A program made the position numbers and the translations under genes. The notes beneath the pieces are model-generated. The model did not search any database and had not been told where the DNA came from. It saw only the letters and a program-made list of their open reading frames with translations. This document shows positions 34,712-47,452 of a stretch of 64,000 nt of DNA, piece after piece. Each line of letters begins with the position of its first letter. Positions within the stretch are counted from its first letter, which is position 1. The DNA comes from Tetracladium setigerum (lineage: Eukaryota > Ascomycota > Leotiomycetes > Helotiales): assembly GCA_031472005.1 (NCBI GenBank), contig PZJY01000004.1, positions 2,826,556-2,890,555 on the forward strand, given 5' to 3'.

Positions 34712-37700
34712 CTATGCCTCGTCGTCGGTATCCACTGGGTGGGGGGTTCCCTTGGGCGAGTTGAGCCTGTATTATGTTAGTCAAATGCCCAAGATACTCG
34801 AGATGAGGAAGGAAACTTACCATTCAATGTGTCTCAATCTTCTTCTGACTTCTCTCTCCTTCAAATCCTTCTTGGTAATCTTCTTCTTCTTCTTTGCCTT
34901 GAAAACAATATCTCCATTGGCATCTTCAACATCGGTGTTAGCAGCGCTTGCATTGGCACTGCTCACGTTGGAGCTAGCAATTCTGCTGCTGATACCACTT
35001 CCAGGTCGGCTGTCCTCAAATCGATCGGCGGAGACAGCGGTGTTGCCAACGTGTGTAACGCGACCGTCAGCAACGTGCAATTGTTCAGGGCACAAAGCAC
35101 CAACAAACTCTTCGTTGTGAGAAATCATGACAACACCACCCTTGAAGTCACGAATAGCAACTGCAAGACCTCCAAGGGAGTCACGATCCAAGAAATTGGT
35201 AGGTTCGTCGAGAACCAAAATGTGAGGGTTGTTCCACATCGCGCCAGCCAAGACAACCTTGACCTTTTGTCCTCCAGAAAGACCCGAGATCTCGTTGTGG
35301 TTTGCAATCTCTGGATCAAGACCGAGATCTTCGAAATGCTTGGAGATAACCTTGGGCGAAAGCTCACGGAAACCAAGACCTTCACGGGAAGCCTCGTGAT
35401 CATCGAATTCTTGGATGATCTTGCTGTATCCGAGCTTCTCGAGAGTTTCACGAGAAATTTGGCTGTTGTTCTTTGGCAGCAAGCCGACCCACTTGATCTC
35501 GTACTGGAAGGACTTCTTCCACTTTTGACGACCCATAATGGCCTCAACTTGTTTGGGCAATCCATCACCAATATCGACCATCTTCTCCATTTGGGCCTTA
35601 TCCTCAGGCGAGAGGATACGGGTTTGCTTCATGTAAACCTCGCGATCGTCACCATTTGCGTAGCGCCATTGAAGGTATTGGTTGGGTGTCTTCTCCAAAT
35701 GCATCTCCACGTGCTCAAGGGCGTGTTGCTTGATGTATCCAATACGCAAGTTGGGGTGCTTGTAAACGGAACCAGTGGTAGGGATGGTCTCGCCAGTAAG
35801 CAACTTGATGAGGGTAGACTTGCCAGCTCCGTTACCACCGATGATAGCAAGACGGGAGGAGAGCGAGAGTTGAACGCTGGCATCTGTGAGAGAAACCTTG
35901 GTGGTTCCAGGGTATGTGTATGAGCAGTTCTTCATTCCGAGAATACGCTGGGTCTGGGATCGAATACCAGCGAGGATACCAGGAGGCGGGAATTTGAATT
36001 GAACCAAAGAGTCAGATAGAGTGTAGTAGGACTTGGCCTCTGGTCTTTGCTCGACGAATTTGGCCAAGTTACCCTTGAAGCAGGCAAGCTTCTTTCCTGG
36101 CTCGTAATGGTAGATATCTGTGCAGACTTCATCCAAGAAACCAGAGTCATGAGAGACAATCAAACTGGTGATATCAGTGTGAGTCTTCAGGTACTCTTGG
36201 AGCCATCTGACGTTGGCAACATCCAAATGATTGGTAGGTTCATCAAGGAGGAGAACATCGGCCTTCATCAACATAGCTCTGGCCAAAGCCAGCTTCATCT
36301 TCCATCCACCAGAAAGAGAGCCAACCATTTCGGATTGGCGACCTTGTGGACCTGGGGTGAATCCAACCTCTGTCAAGACATCGGAAATACGCTCTCGGCC
36401 CTCCTTGGCAATTTCAGGATCCTTTGCAACGAAGTCAAGAATGCTGATATCAGCATCCTCACCTTGGTTGTGCTCAACAAAGCAGGTGCGGAGAACGTCT
36501 TGAGGTGGGAATCCTTCCAATTTTCCATTGGCAATGGCACGCATGAGTGTGGACTTTCCGGCACCGTTTCTACCGCAAAGACCATATCTGTGACCCTTGA
36601 GCAGGCGGAGGTCGGTGTGGTTGAGAAGAAGCATACCACCGTAAGCGAGAGAGAAATGGGCATTAACAATTTCGATCTCGCCATCCTCTGGCTTAGGTGG
36701 CTCTCCGTACTTTCGGTGATCTTCTGCAACGTAGAACTCTTGAACAGCAGCGCCGACCTTCTCCGCTGCGCCTGGCTCGGCCATGATTTGAGCCAAATAT
36801 GGAGCAACTCGGGCGGACACACGATCGGTGTGACGGTGGTTGGAGCACTCAGCAACCATGCTGCAGATGTATGGTCTCGCAATCTTGAAAACGTCGAGAT
36901 CACCAGCGAGACCTCCAGCATTCTTGATCTCGGCATCGAGAACCTTAGCAACATCATCTGCGGTAACCTTCACCTTTACACTGGCAACAACAGATCCATC
37001 ATCGTCACCCATGGCCTTCTCAATGACCAATGCAGCACGCGTAGCAATTTCTCTGACTTCGGGCAGAGATGCTCTGTCTTGAACACTCTTGACACCAGGC
37101 TTCAACTTAGGCAAGAAAGTTCGGGCCTCGATAGGATCGTGGACCAACTTGGTCAAATTCTCAACGACCACCACGGTTTGTCTGAGGACTTCTTGGGCGG
37201 TTGTAGGTGTGTTGAGGGAACGCTCAAGGAGCGGGGTGAGGAGAGCGAGGACTGGGGACTCGACCACAGCAACGAAGGTAGTCTGAGAGAGAGCGTGAAT
37301 TGCCTTTTGGAGGGTCTCGGTAGAAGGATGTTGCATGGCTTCCACAAGGAGTGGAATTCGTGGGGCAACATCATCGTTGGAAAGGAGAGTAGTCAGAGAG
37401 TTCATGGTTGCGACAGCTTGCTTCTCAACCTCGCTCTTCAAATCGTGCATACCAGCCTCAACAAGAGGAATCAAACCAGCAAGTTTGGTACCCATGGACT
37501 CGCGCAGGATGTCCTTGTCGTTGGCCTCTTCCTTTGTGGTTCCGATTTCCATCTTTCCCTTGTCTGCCATTTTTTGCATCAACCTGAGCGCACCAACAGT
37601 TCCTTGCCATTTTCCGGAGCGCTTTCCAAGGTATGTGGCAAGGGCTGGAAGAAGGGCGTGTACAAGAGCCTCGGAGCTCAAGTTCTTGAATAACTCATCG

Positions 37701-38128
37701 AGACCGTACTGTGCGGCTTCGCGAACAACTGGGCCTTTGTCTGAGAGCGCATCGAGGGCGAGGCCAACCAGGCCGCCATCTTGAATGACCAAGACAACTT
37801 CGCTCAACTTCTGCTGCGGTGGCAGACGTTCAAAGAGAGCACCGAGTAGGTTTTGTGCGCTCTCCTTCTTGGCACCGCTCTTCTTATCGGTTGCAGCCTT
37901 CTTGATGTCTGCAATAATGCCATAAGATTGGAGACCTCGGAAACCGACCGAGTTGAGGAGGAGGTCGCAGAGTGTATATGCCGCGGCAATAGAGGCATCG
38001 GAGGTCTTTGCGTTGAAAACATTGTCGAGAATAGCAGAGATCTCTGCTTGGGTTGGTGCAGGACCAGCAGCTTTGGAGATCATGGTGGGCGGCATTGCGG
38101 CGGATGTAGGCGATACCTGATGGGGCAT
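34712..38128 (-). CDS. TEF3: Translation elongation factor 3 (ABC-F ATPase)
   Basis: A long exon (34821-38128) and a short last exon (34712-34766), joined TG|G across GTAAGT..CAG, give 1120 residues from the ATG at 38128. The order matches eEF3: N-terminal HEAT repeats (about residues 60-370), four-helix region, ABC1 with GRNGAGKST near residue 516 and LSGGWKMK, ABC2 with GGNGAGKST near 763 and LSGGQKVK, a chromodomain inserted in ABC2 (WKKSFQYEIKWVG), and a Lys-rich tail (KAKKKKKITKKDL). The protein ends WLNSPKGTPHPVDTDDEA, a typical terminus. It is longer than yeast eEF3 (1044), so the start could be one of the later methionines (MPPTMISKAAG). It helps release tRNA from the E site during elongation in fungi. 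Confidence 0.95.
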
Positions 38129-39153
38129 GCTTGAGCGTTCGTCGCCCTGGAATAGAGGATGTGTAGGTTGTCGCAGTAGTGATATCGTGATGCTTAGAGG
38201 GAGAAAATGCGCTGTTTGTTGGAGTTTATCCGTGAAAAATGTGCAAGTTTCGAAACAGTGTTCTTCTGGAGGAACGTGGCTGAAATGTTTGGGTCGCAAC
38301 GACGACAGGGAATGCGTGTTTTTCCTTTGGGTGGTAGAGTGGAGATTTGGTTTGAGGATATATCTGATCTCGCAGATGAAGTTCCAGAAGGAGGTATGGT
38401 AGAGAAAGAAGGAGGAGGATTTGGGGGGAATCAGGAGTCCTCGCCGCGTGTGGCGAGAAGTTGAGGAGGAAGAAAAAAATAGAGGGGTGATAATATTCTC
38501 GATGATTACAGATAAGAAGATTTGGAAAGTTTTCCATCTGCGCTAAGACCAAACTGTGCCTGATGCGGCTTAGCTCGCCTGCCATTAATAACGCGCCGAG
38601 TGCTACAGGGCGAAAACGAAAATAAAAATGTGTTCGGGGACTGAGAGCGGCTGGTGATCCACCCGTTTGCTGCTGACTCGACTCCCAACGACACCCACGA
38701 GTAGATGCCTACATAGAAGAATAAAATATACCTAGGTGCATGACAACTGATATGATTGAGCTCCCCTTCTCACATTGAAATTTGTGCATTCATTAATGAC
38801 GTCGTGATTTTGCAAGTTCACGTGACATGTGTCGGCGTGACCCCCAACTTTACCTTATCTCAGCCTTGCGCCTAGCCTCGCCAAGCAAAGTATCAATCAA
38901 CTTTTGCACCTCTCGTGAAGCTCTAATGAAGCCATCCCGCGATCTTGCCGAATCCCGAATTGCGACATCACATTGCATCGTGAAGTTTTCCTTTTCTGTC
39001 GCCAAGGGTGAGTCAAGACAATAAATATAAGGTCCAGGTACTTCCTCATCTACAAGTGTTGCTCCTTTGTCAATTGCCAGTTGCCAATTACAATCACACC
39101 GTCTCCTTATCTCCTCCTCCTCCCTCGACCTAAGCAGGTCAAACTTCTCTTCG
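38129..39153. promoter_or_regulatory. Divergent promoter region of elongation factor 3 and the DUF1275 gene
   Basis: The two start codons at 38128 (minus) and 39154 (plus) point away from each other. A strongly expressed promoter is expected for the elongation factor. No specific element was identified with confidence; a CACGTGAC sequence occurs near 38819. Confidence 0.45.
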
Positions 39154-40070
39154 ATGGCTACAACTACTGCTGCACAACAAACAGGCAATGAGACCCTCCC
39201 GATAACGGAGCCTGTCTACAACTCGTCTTCGCCATCAGAAATCAACGAAGAAGCCAAGGTCGCAACGACCAACGCGCAGAGGATAATCCGATATCTGCGC
39301 ACGGAAATCAGTCTGGAGCATGCCGATATTCCAGTCATTTCGACATGCATCGTCTCAGGACTATGCGACTCGAGCGCCTACAACGCGTGGAGTTGTTTCG
39401 TGAGCATGCAGACTGGTATGCCATTCTTCGCCCGATTCTTACGAGCCTTTTCTAACAATCCATAGGTAACACCGTCTTCCTTGCCCTCGGCGCATCAGGA
39501 CAACCAGGAACCCACCCCTACGGCTGGCTCAAGTCTTTTATCTCCATCATATTCTTCCTTATCGGCTGCGTTTTCTTCGCCTCATCCCGCTACTTCGATC
39601 CCAAAGCCCGCGGCACACTAGCCTTCTCCTTCTTCCTCCAGAGCTGCTGCATCATCGTGGCCGCTGCACTCGTACAAGCGCATGTCGTAGCCTCCCCAGT
39701 TGGCATATCGGTCTTGGGAGGAGAACACGTTGATTTCAAGGAATTGATCCCACTAGCCTTTTTGGCGTTTCAATCTGGAGGACAAATTGTGACGAGTCGA
39801 TTATTGGGATTCAATGAGGTTCCTACTACGGTTTTGACAAGTGTTTACTGCGATTTATCGAGCGATCCAAATTTCTTCAAGAAGGACAACGTGAAGAGAA
39901 ATAGACGACTGGCATCGGTTCTTGCATTTTTGGTAGGGGGCATTGCGGGAGGTTGGATCAGTAGGAGTGCTGCTGGATTGGCTGTTAGTTTCTGGATTGC
40001 TGCTGCGATCAAGATGGCTATTGCGGTGGGATGGACGGCATGGAAACCACACGGAGCAATCCATATCTAA
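39154..40070 (+). CDS. DUF1275 (YoaK family) membrane protein
   Basis: Exons 39154-39415 and 39466-40070 give 288 residues, with the 50-base intron splitting QTG|NTVFLALG, a conserved place. After a polar N terminus, RTEISLEHADIPVISTCIVSGLCDSSAYNAW is the family start, followed by about six hydrophobic segments including SFISIIFFLIGCVFF, TLAFSFFLQSCCIIVAAALVQ, PLAFLAFQSGGQIVTSRLLG and the last span GLAVSFWIAAAIKMAIAVGW. VPTTVLTSVYCDL is characteristic. The family is widespread in bacteria and fungi with no proven transport substrate. Confidence 0.9.
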
Positions 40071-41648
40071 GGCTGTTTGTTCAATTGAAGGTATGTTGCA
40101 AATATAATTGCAATTATTTCACATAAGAATAAGAAGATAGACTAGACACTAGAGATAGACACAGAGATAGACAGACATAGAACGTAGTAGTAATAAATTC
40201 ATAATGAACAAGCCGCCCGACCATCTTTGGTATGACAACTGCTCCAAAGATAAAGATAGCAACTCTGGAGAGCCATAAAATTCAACTCAACTTCCCAACA
40301 GTCCCAAAGTCATGGAAACCTCACCCCCAATACCCCCACGCTCCGAAGCACTCACTCAAACCCTATATCTCCCCCTCACCTCCCGCCAAACAACTTCTAC
40401 GCAATAAATCTACCAAAAAAAACCGATGACCAGGAACTGCAATGTTCAACTTCCCAACAATCCCAAAGGCTAAGAGAAGCTTATTAAAACTGCTTTTCTA
40501 TTCCGTCAGGCGCTACTTCCCCCTTCCCACCTCTTTCACGCATTAGTTAGTTTCCATTTCTATTTCTCCTTCATCTCACCACCCCTGGCTTTATTTGTGT
40601 GTTTACTTGCGTTAGAAGGCAGGCGTGCGCAAGGACGATACGAGAAGGAATGTATTTCTTTTTTTGTCGACTGCTGAGAAATGAAAACTTCTTCAATCAT
40701 ACATCTTCCTCTTCGTACTGTACTGTACTTCTCAAGGGGTAATGGTGTAAGAATTGAATAGACCCTTCTATTAATTTCAGCATAGAATGAATTGGTTGTA
40801 TTTCACGCATACTTATAGAGAAGAATGCTGTGAAAAGTACCGGGAAGCGAAGGAGCAATCTCGAGTTGTCAAAATCAAAGTACCTAACCACAAGCCGAAT
40901 TTCTTTTAGTTTATTTTTAAGTTATGTAAGTTCCATCATTGTAACTGGAGTAAATAGTCAATACAAATTCAGTCATCAAGTGGAATTGAGACTGACTGAC
41001 TCAGCATGCACAAGCTCGCCAATACCAGGTCAATGAAAAACACATCGAAACAAACAGGAAAAATTCATATACCCCGTCACAGCATTTAGATCTTCTTATC
41101 AAAGTGAGAGTAGTGAGCGATGATTAAGCAGAATAGAATGGAAGGGATTGGACCGCGGAGACTGAGGTTATGGATGTGCATCTGGATATTTATTCTATCT
41201 TTGCGAGCAAGTCTTGTTGGATCATCTGTTTTGCTTTCAATTGCTTCTCCTTTCACTTCTTTCTAGTGCTAGCAAGGGTCGATTCAGCCCGCGTAAATGA
41301 GCACTTGTACTTTTGAGAACTCAGACCCTTGGATGATCCGTTCTTTGCCTGTGAAAACAAGCTTGCCTCGTAAAGCTTGTCCCCACCCCATCATTTGGTT
41401 GCGTTGCCATTTAATTTCGGGCAATTCCCAATTGAGTCGGAACCAGCAATATCACTGCCATATTTTCAGTCTAGATCTGTACGCGAGAGGCGCGGGGAGA
41501 AGGATAGCCCCTGCACGAAGTTCACTATTCTCCTTCATAGCCATCATGACCCTCTTGCAAATACCACTCCAACGATCCTCCTCGCTTTTTTCACTTTGGA
41601 ACAACAACTTTCAAGCAGAGCAGCCATTATTTTCTCACGCGTCGAAGT
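40071..41648. other. Intergenic, with one short direct repeat
   Basis: A 23-base sequence, TCAACTTCCCAACAGTCCCAAAG, occurs at 40287-40309 and again with one mismatch at 40446-40468. No gene is supported in the rest. Confidence 0.4.
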
Positions 41649-42595
41649 ATGATATTATTAACTCTTCCCCTCCTCTCCATCTTTACCATCTGCGTCACCG
41701 CTTCCACCACGGCGACAACTTCAACAGGAGAATGTAAACCGGTGACTTGGCACAACGAAGGCGATCACACACAAACCGCACCAGCAAGTGCCACCACAAA
41801 CGAACCCACAAGAGTCAAATGGGGGACTTTGATCAGCACAGGAGACACCAAGGTCGGAGAAGTCAACTGCCGCTACTCAGCCATCACGACCGACGTCGTG
41901 AACTCGGAAACCTGCACCGAACTGGCGAGCAAATACAAAGTTTCGCTCGAAAAACTCTTCATACTTAATCCTACGCTCACTCAAGATTGTGGTAATATTG
42001 AACCGGATACGGAGTATTGCGTCGCAGGATGTAAGTTCGAATCCTCCTCACGACAGCTACCTACCATTTGCTACTTTATGTATGAATTTCAGAAAACTGA
42101 CCGGTTTCTTTATCTTGCGAAGTTATTGAACCCTTGAGAGCTTGGGATGGTCTCTGCGGTCCCAATCATGGCTTTGCCACTTGTCTCGGCATGGACCAAG
42201 GTCAATGTTGCAACTCCGAAACCTGGACATGTGGAGAATCGAGGTAAGCAATCATCACTTTACTAGAAAAGTCCCGACTGGAAGATCGACCAAGCAAGGC
42301 CTAAATTGAGCTGATACCCAAATTTAGACATGATTGTGCCCCTGGTATTTGCTATGAAGGTGCCTGCGCAGGTGATAAGCACTATTCAACGGATGGCACC
42401 TGTGGCTACAAGCATGGCTCTCGACTCTGTGCGGGGAAATGGGGAGACTGTTGTAATTCGGATGGAGTTTGCGGTACTGGAGCTGGATTTTGTGATTTTG
42501 ATACTTGCCAGTCAGGGAATTGTTCTTTGCCGCCAGAACCAGTTGTTGTTGAGAGTGTGCCGTGGGAACTAAGTGGGAATACAACAACTATATAG
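41649..42595 (+). CDS. Secreted LysM plus two CBM18 chitin-binding protein
   Basis: Exons 41649-42030, 42123-42243 and 42328-42595 join in phase to 256 residues. The signal peptide is MILLTLPLLSIFTICVTAS. A LysM domain lies at about residues 73-127: NCRYSAITTDVVNSETCTEL, then LFILNPTLTQDCG and YCVAG. Two hevein-type chitin-binding domains (CBM18) follow: DGLCGPNHGFATC with CCNSETWTCG, and DGTCGYKHGSRLC with CCNSDGVCG. The spacer between them is itself Cys-rich (HDCAPGICYEGACAGD). No catalytic domain is present. Acceptor 1 is AAG, chosen because the TTTCAG acceptor gives an immediate stop. Such proteins bind chitin fragments or shield hyphae in plant- or insect-associated fungi; that role here is inference. 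Confidence 0.88.
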
Positions 42596-43004
42596 TGAAG
42601 CTTGTGACAACAACAACAACAAGATGATCCAATTCTTGACACTAGGATATGCAGGCCTAGTTATGATCGTTTTTGGATATGTCGACTTTGGAAATGGGGT
42701 TAGATTGGAGATTGCTAGAATGAATCATTTGGAAACGTGTGATGTGCCGCAGTTGCGATACCTACCTACTTCAAAGCAGGATCTCCAAAATTAGATGTAT
42801 GAGCAATCTTCGTTTTTTCCCACCAGTATGCTCGGTGTGTGACATGACTAGAAACCTCAAAAATTTGGTGCATCGACTGAGCATGTCTTGAGACAAGAAA
42901 AGAGACAATTTTTTGTATTTGTCTAATTTATTTCGCGGCCAGCCAAATGCATGCGACGAAGTTCGTTTGAAATTTTAACCCCATATCCTACATAGGTAGG
43001 TACT
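42596..43004. other. Convergent intergenic region
   Basis: This stretch holds the 3' flanks of the LysM gene and the TAP-type hydrolase. Nothing else was recognised. Confidence 0.4.
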
Positions 43005-45308
43005 CTATTTGTTGTAGTCAGTCAATCCAACCAACGCATTCCATATGTTTTCATCCTCTTCGCTCAGCTTCCTGCATTCGCCATTCTCATCTTTGTGTAC
43101 ACATCCTAGAAATGGCCTCCACTCAGGCTGGCACACCGTACCGACCTTGGGAAGGGCACCGGTTTGGAAATATGTGCGAATCGTATGTGCGGTACATATA
43201 GAGGGGTTCGACGCCGAGCAATGCTATAAATCCGTTTAGACTGTGAGGATTGTTTGGAGAGGGAAAGCACATACGCCTTCGGAATTTTGATGGAGCACTA
43301 CTGCGCCAGGGAATTTGGTTGCTGCTCTATGTGCACTTTTTTTTGGTTAACTTGAGAGCCTCAAGCAGGAAGAAAGTTGAGAGAATGGCTTACTTTCTAA
43401 TTGGTGTGACGGTGTCGAAAGAATTGCCAATTATAAGTAGTGGATGCGAGGTATTTCCCTGAATCGGCTCTGTCGTATATCAGTACTCTCAGTATATCAT
43501 GAAAAGAAGTATTCAAGGATCCAACCTTCAAAGCTCCATGCAGGAAGAGCAGTCATCCCGACACAAGTGAATTTATGCCTCGCCCAACTCGTACTCAACC
43601 ACTTCCCTTGTCCTTCCAACACACGGAAATATTCCATGAATTCTACTTTTGTGATATTTCTGCCCTTTCCACCGTATCTATCCATACACTCAACCGTATT
43701 TCCTGGCCCAAAGCCCGAAATATAGTTTCCGGAGATGCAAGGTGCTGAGAACGGGCCCTCACGTCGACATGCTGAAGTGAGTTGGACAGCCTGGATATTC
43801 GCTTGCTTTACGTTGGCAATTTGGGTGCCATTTCGTTTTTCTGTTTCGGCCAACAGATCGAAGAATGGTTCTGCGTATGTGAAAGGGAAGAACATAGCTG
43901 TCAAGAGCCCAAGCATCACATCGCCGTAAGTCACAATTTCAGGACCGCGCGGTGGCTGCACCGACCCGGGAACTGGAATCGGATTTGTTCTCAACCCAAT
44001 TAGAATGTTAGTGACTCGAGCTTCCACATCTTTACCCGACGATCCTGTGTGTAGTGGACATTTTGATGGACCTGCTTCAAAACAATACTCGGAAAATTTG
44101 GTGACGATGGCATCTGAATCTTGGATGTTTGCGAGCCATTCTCCGTTGTAGTAATCGTCCGCATTCATTACACCGTCGATGATCAGGCGATGTATTTTGT
44201 CAGGATGCATTGCTGCAAAGGTTTGCCCGAGGTTGCTCCCGTAACTCACTCCCCAGTATTGTATTTTCTCCTGGTCCCGATTCCATTTCGTTCGGGATAG
44301 AATGTTCTCTGTCTCCGACCTCAGTACCCGAGCTTTGTTTGAAAGCCTTTTGGCTTCTGATTCTCGCCACTGTCCATGTCTCTCGATGATTGCCACCATA
44401 TCCTGGACAACCTGGGCAGTGTTGACAAACCGAGACATGTCGAATTCATTATCTTCGGGCGAACAGCTTCGAGCCAGAGCCTCAGCTTTGGCCCATTCCA
44501 GTCCAAGCACAGAATCAGAGTCGTACAAAACACCATAGTCGTTGAGCCGAAGAATCCAAGATTGCTGGTTGAAGCATCAGGGTAACATCTCAGCCGCGGT
44601 GTCGTGTTATTCACTCCCCGAGGATCAAAACCTAGGATATCATAGAATTTCTCACCCTCAACATTCGGCTTTGAGAGCGGAACTGCAGAATCGACGATAG
44701 TTTGGATGTTTTTCCCACCAGCGACCACCTGATGAATGCCAGATTCTCCAGGACCACCTGTTTGGATGTCAGTGTGATCTAGAATTCTCTCTGATAAAAT
44801 ATTGATTCTGACCAGGATTCATCAGAATGACGCCTCCATATCTCTCATCGGTGACGGGAACTTTTGCTGGCAACTTTATGATAGCAATAGCAGCTCTCGC
44901 ACCGCTATCAAGACCCGTTGCATTCCAGTTCATGGGAACATCCAATCTTGCACATTGAAAATCCCCAAAGCAGTCAACATAACTCAACTCCTTACTTGGA
45001 GAAACCTGCAGAATTTTCAATGTTCTTGTTTTCATTTTGGTAAAAAAGGGGGAACATACCTTGCTCCAGTGGAAGCCATCGTCCTTCTCTGAATTGTGGT
45101 GGTGGTGTTTACCAGTTGTTACTTGGCGAAACTCGGAGACTTGCCTGGATATCCAAAAGAGACAAATAATGAGCAAAATCGACATATAGCGGGCCGCTCT
45201 TGGGCCCTTGAGATTTTTCTGTAGTCTTGGAAGCTCGTCAGGTTTATGGAAAGATCCGGGTTGCGGCAGTGAATGAACTGGCGGTGTGTTATTACAATAA
45301 GAAAACAT
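43005..45308 (-). CDS. TAP-like alpha/beta hydrolase (tripeptidyl/prolyl aminopeptidase type), one frameshift
   Basis: Six exons are traceable: 45060-45308, 44813-45005, 43526-44757, 43394-43469, 43275-43326 and 43005-43223. A hydrophobic segment (YMSILLIICLFWI) near residues 41-53 makes it a type II membrane protein. The fold features are NPGGPGESG (split by intron 2), FDPRGVNNTTP, nucleophile GVSYGSNLG, the C-terminal TAP domain HPLLIIGNSFDTVTP with the catalytic Asp, and EGHCS with the His. The frame changes between CYPDASTSNL and RLNDYGVLYDSDS; one missing base around the CC at 44556-44557 explains it, and exon 3 is one base short for its splice phases. Corrected length is about 673 residues. 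The protein probably cleaves peptides from their N termini. Confidence 0.82.
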
Positions 45309-47452
45309 GTTGTGTTGGGATGTGAGGAAACAAGGGAGACGTGATCATACCAACCATTATTGAGCTTCTCTAGACACCAGAAGGGGACTTGCAAATAAAT
45401 AAAAGAAATCAATCAAGTTCAAATAAAAAGAGCAAGTTCAAATTAAAGTAGGGTTGAAAGTTCCATCAGATAAGATACCGTAATGCATGAGAGTGGGGGA
45501 TCAGCTGGACAGTAATCCCCGCAGTCTTGTGCTGATAGGTCGGCACCTCGGAATGTCTGAGATTCTAGAACAGAGGAAATTCAACAAAAATATCATAAAA
45601 TGTAGGTGAGTAATCGTCCATTGTTGAGGGCATTGAAAGAGTTGATTTATTTAACATGCAGCGACCATCAATACCAGATGTTATTGATGATCAGTAACTC
45701 AATTGGAACAGAGAAAAGAACGGGAAGCAACGAAGTGATATAATGAACTTGTAATCAGCAACTTTGTATGTAATATTCCAAGGATTTTTAAGGAATTTAA
45801 GTGCCATTAATCACGATGTGTTGTGGAAGTGTGTGAGAAATTGCCGGAGAGCAGAGTCAGGGCTGGGCTTCGCACAGAATCTCGAGTAGATGGGTAGGGT
45901 TAAACTGAAAGCCATGACTATAAGCTGTATAGCCATACACTAATAGCAAATTGAGCTGCGGAGTAGTGCGTCGTATTATTTTCTTCCCTGGCGAAGATGG
46001 GATCTCCATTTCTCGTTTCTGGGTGGCGTCTGCTATAAGTCCTGTTTAGGGGTCCTGATGTTATCCGCGAGTGAGCATTTACAAGGTGGGCCATTCGCTT
46101 TGATATTTTCAAAATTTAGACATCCACAGTGTCTCCTGGTTTTTAATCACTCTGGACAACCGACTTTTCACTCTCCTCGTGCTGGTACGCGCACCAATCG
46201 AGTACTCTCACTCTACCCCACCCCAGATACCCTACAACATATCAAAAATTATTTTTCATTGCAACAATTATCAATTCTAGCCGGCTGAGAACATGTGAGG
46301 ATGTTTTCACTAGTGAAAACCCGATATACTGCGATTTGAGAAACATTATAAAGTTATTGAACAAATGAGAATGTTTCGAGGGGTAGATTTGAATCTGAGA
46401 TAGAAATAGATAGTACTGTCAACTTCAAAGATACTTTTGAGGTGCCGTGGAAATGAAGGTTAGGGAGATTAATATCTCTTCATTTAAATCAGTTCAAGGC
46501 CATGAGAGCATGCAACAGTTGACTTTTTAACTTTTGAGAAGGGTTGTAGGCAAAAGTAGAAAGCAAAATTATTATTATCGATGCCATTGAACTGAATTAA
46601 TCGATCATATAATTTAAACGTGCAAAAAATGTTTAAGATATGTTGATTATCTGAAAATTTAAGAGATTTCATACAACAATCATCTGGAAACGTTACTGGT
46701 AACACCAACTTTCAATTTGAAATGCTCAAGTTGAAAAAAATGTTCAGGAACTTGCATTTTCACCACAAGAATCAAACGATTACACCCTTCATCCCAAAGT
46801 TCTCAATCCAAGGTTCTCAATCATCTTTCACCATATCACTTCATTTACCAATCTTTTCACCTTTTTAACTGACCGCCGCACTTTCCCCCAAGTCCTTCCA
46901 ACCTCTCGGGTTTCAAACTTCACGCAAGCTGCTTAAAACACAATAACAACAACAACAATAACATCGAGACCCTGCACATCATTGCAACTTTTTCTCTTGG
47001 ATATTGACTCTGAGAAATCGCCAGCTACAATCTTCCCTCCAAATATTATTGCATCCTCTTCTTTCTTGAAGTTTAGCTCCTCAGAATCATCTTCACTCAA
47101 ACTCCAACCGCAAGGCTTCAGGACGTTCAGATCAGTCAACAAAAATATCAACTCCCAAAATTCCTAAAGTCTTTAATCTCGTTTCACTGTGAGTTATTTA
47201 CACTCTATTCCTCGGTCGGTTGTGGATCGTCCCTAACAAGAGCTGAGATTCGGTATTCAGTTCTCAGATTCAGTCTTGAGGGGCAACTGGCTCGTGAATC
47301 CTTACCCACTACAAAAAAAGCGGAACATCGCTCTTTTTGAACTTCAAAGTAACTCAGCATCTTCAACTTTCACTTTCACAATCCCAATCAGTGCTGATCC
47401 CAACGCCAATGACTACCAGGTCCCAATCCGAAGCCTAAACCAAGCAGAAATC
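45309..47452. other. Long divergent intergenic region
   Basis: This is a 2.1 kb AT-rich stretch between divergent genes. It contains a CAA-rich tract at 46941-46962 and no supported gene. The pyrimidine-rich sequence from 46780 to 47220 is probably the leader of the second RBR gene. Confidence 0.4.

Noticed and set aside
36047..37693. A 548-codon open frame on the plus strand opposite elongation factor 3
   Set aside because: It is antisense to strongly biased codons of a highly conserved gene, has no family features, and such mirror frames are common in highly expressed genes.
42033..42044. GTTCGAATCC, matching a tRNA B box
   Set aside because: It lies in the first intron of the LysM gene and no A box or cloverleaf can be drawn upstream.
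43497..44528. Treating the long frame of the TAP hydrolase as a complete gene
   Set aside because: It lacks the N-terminal half and the TAP C-terminal exons, which are present on both sides with good splice sites.
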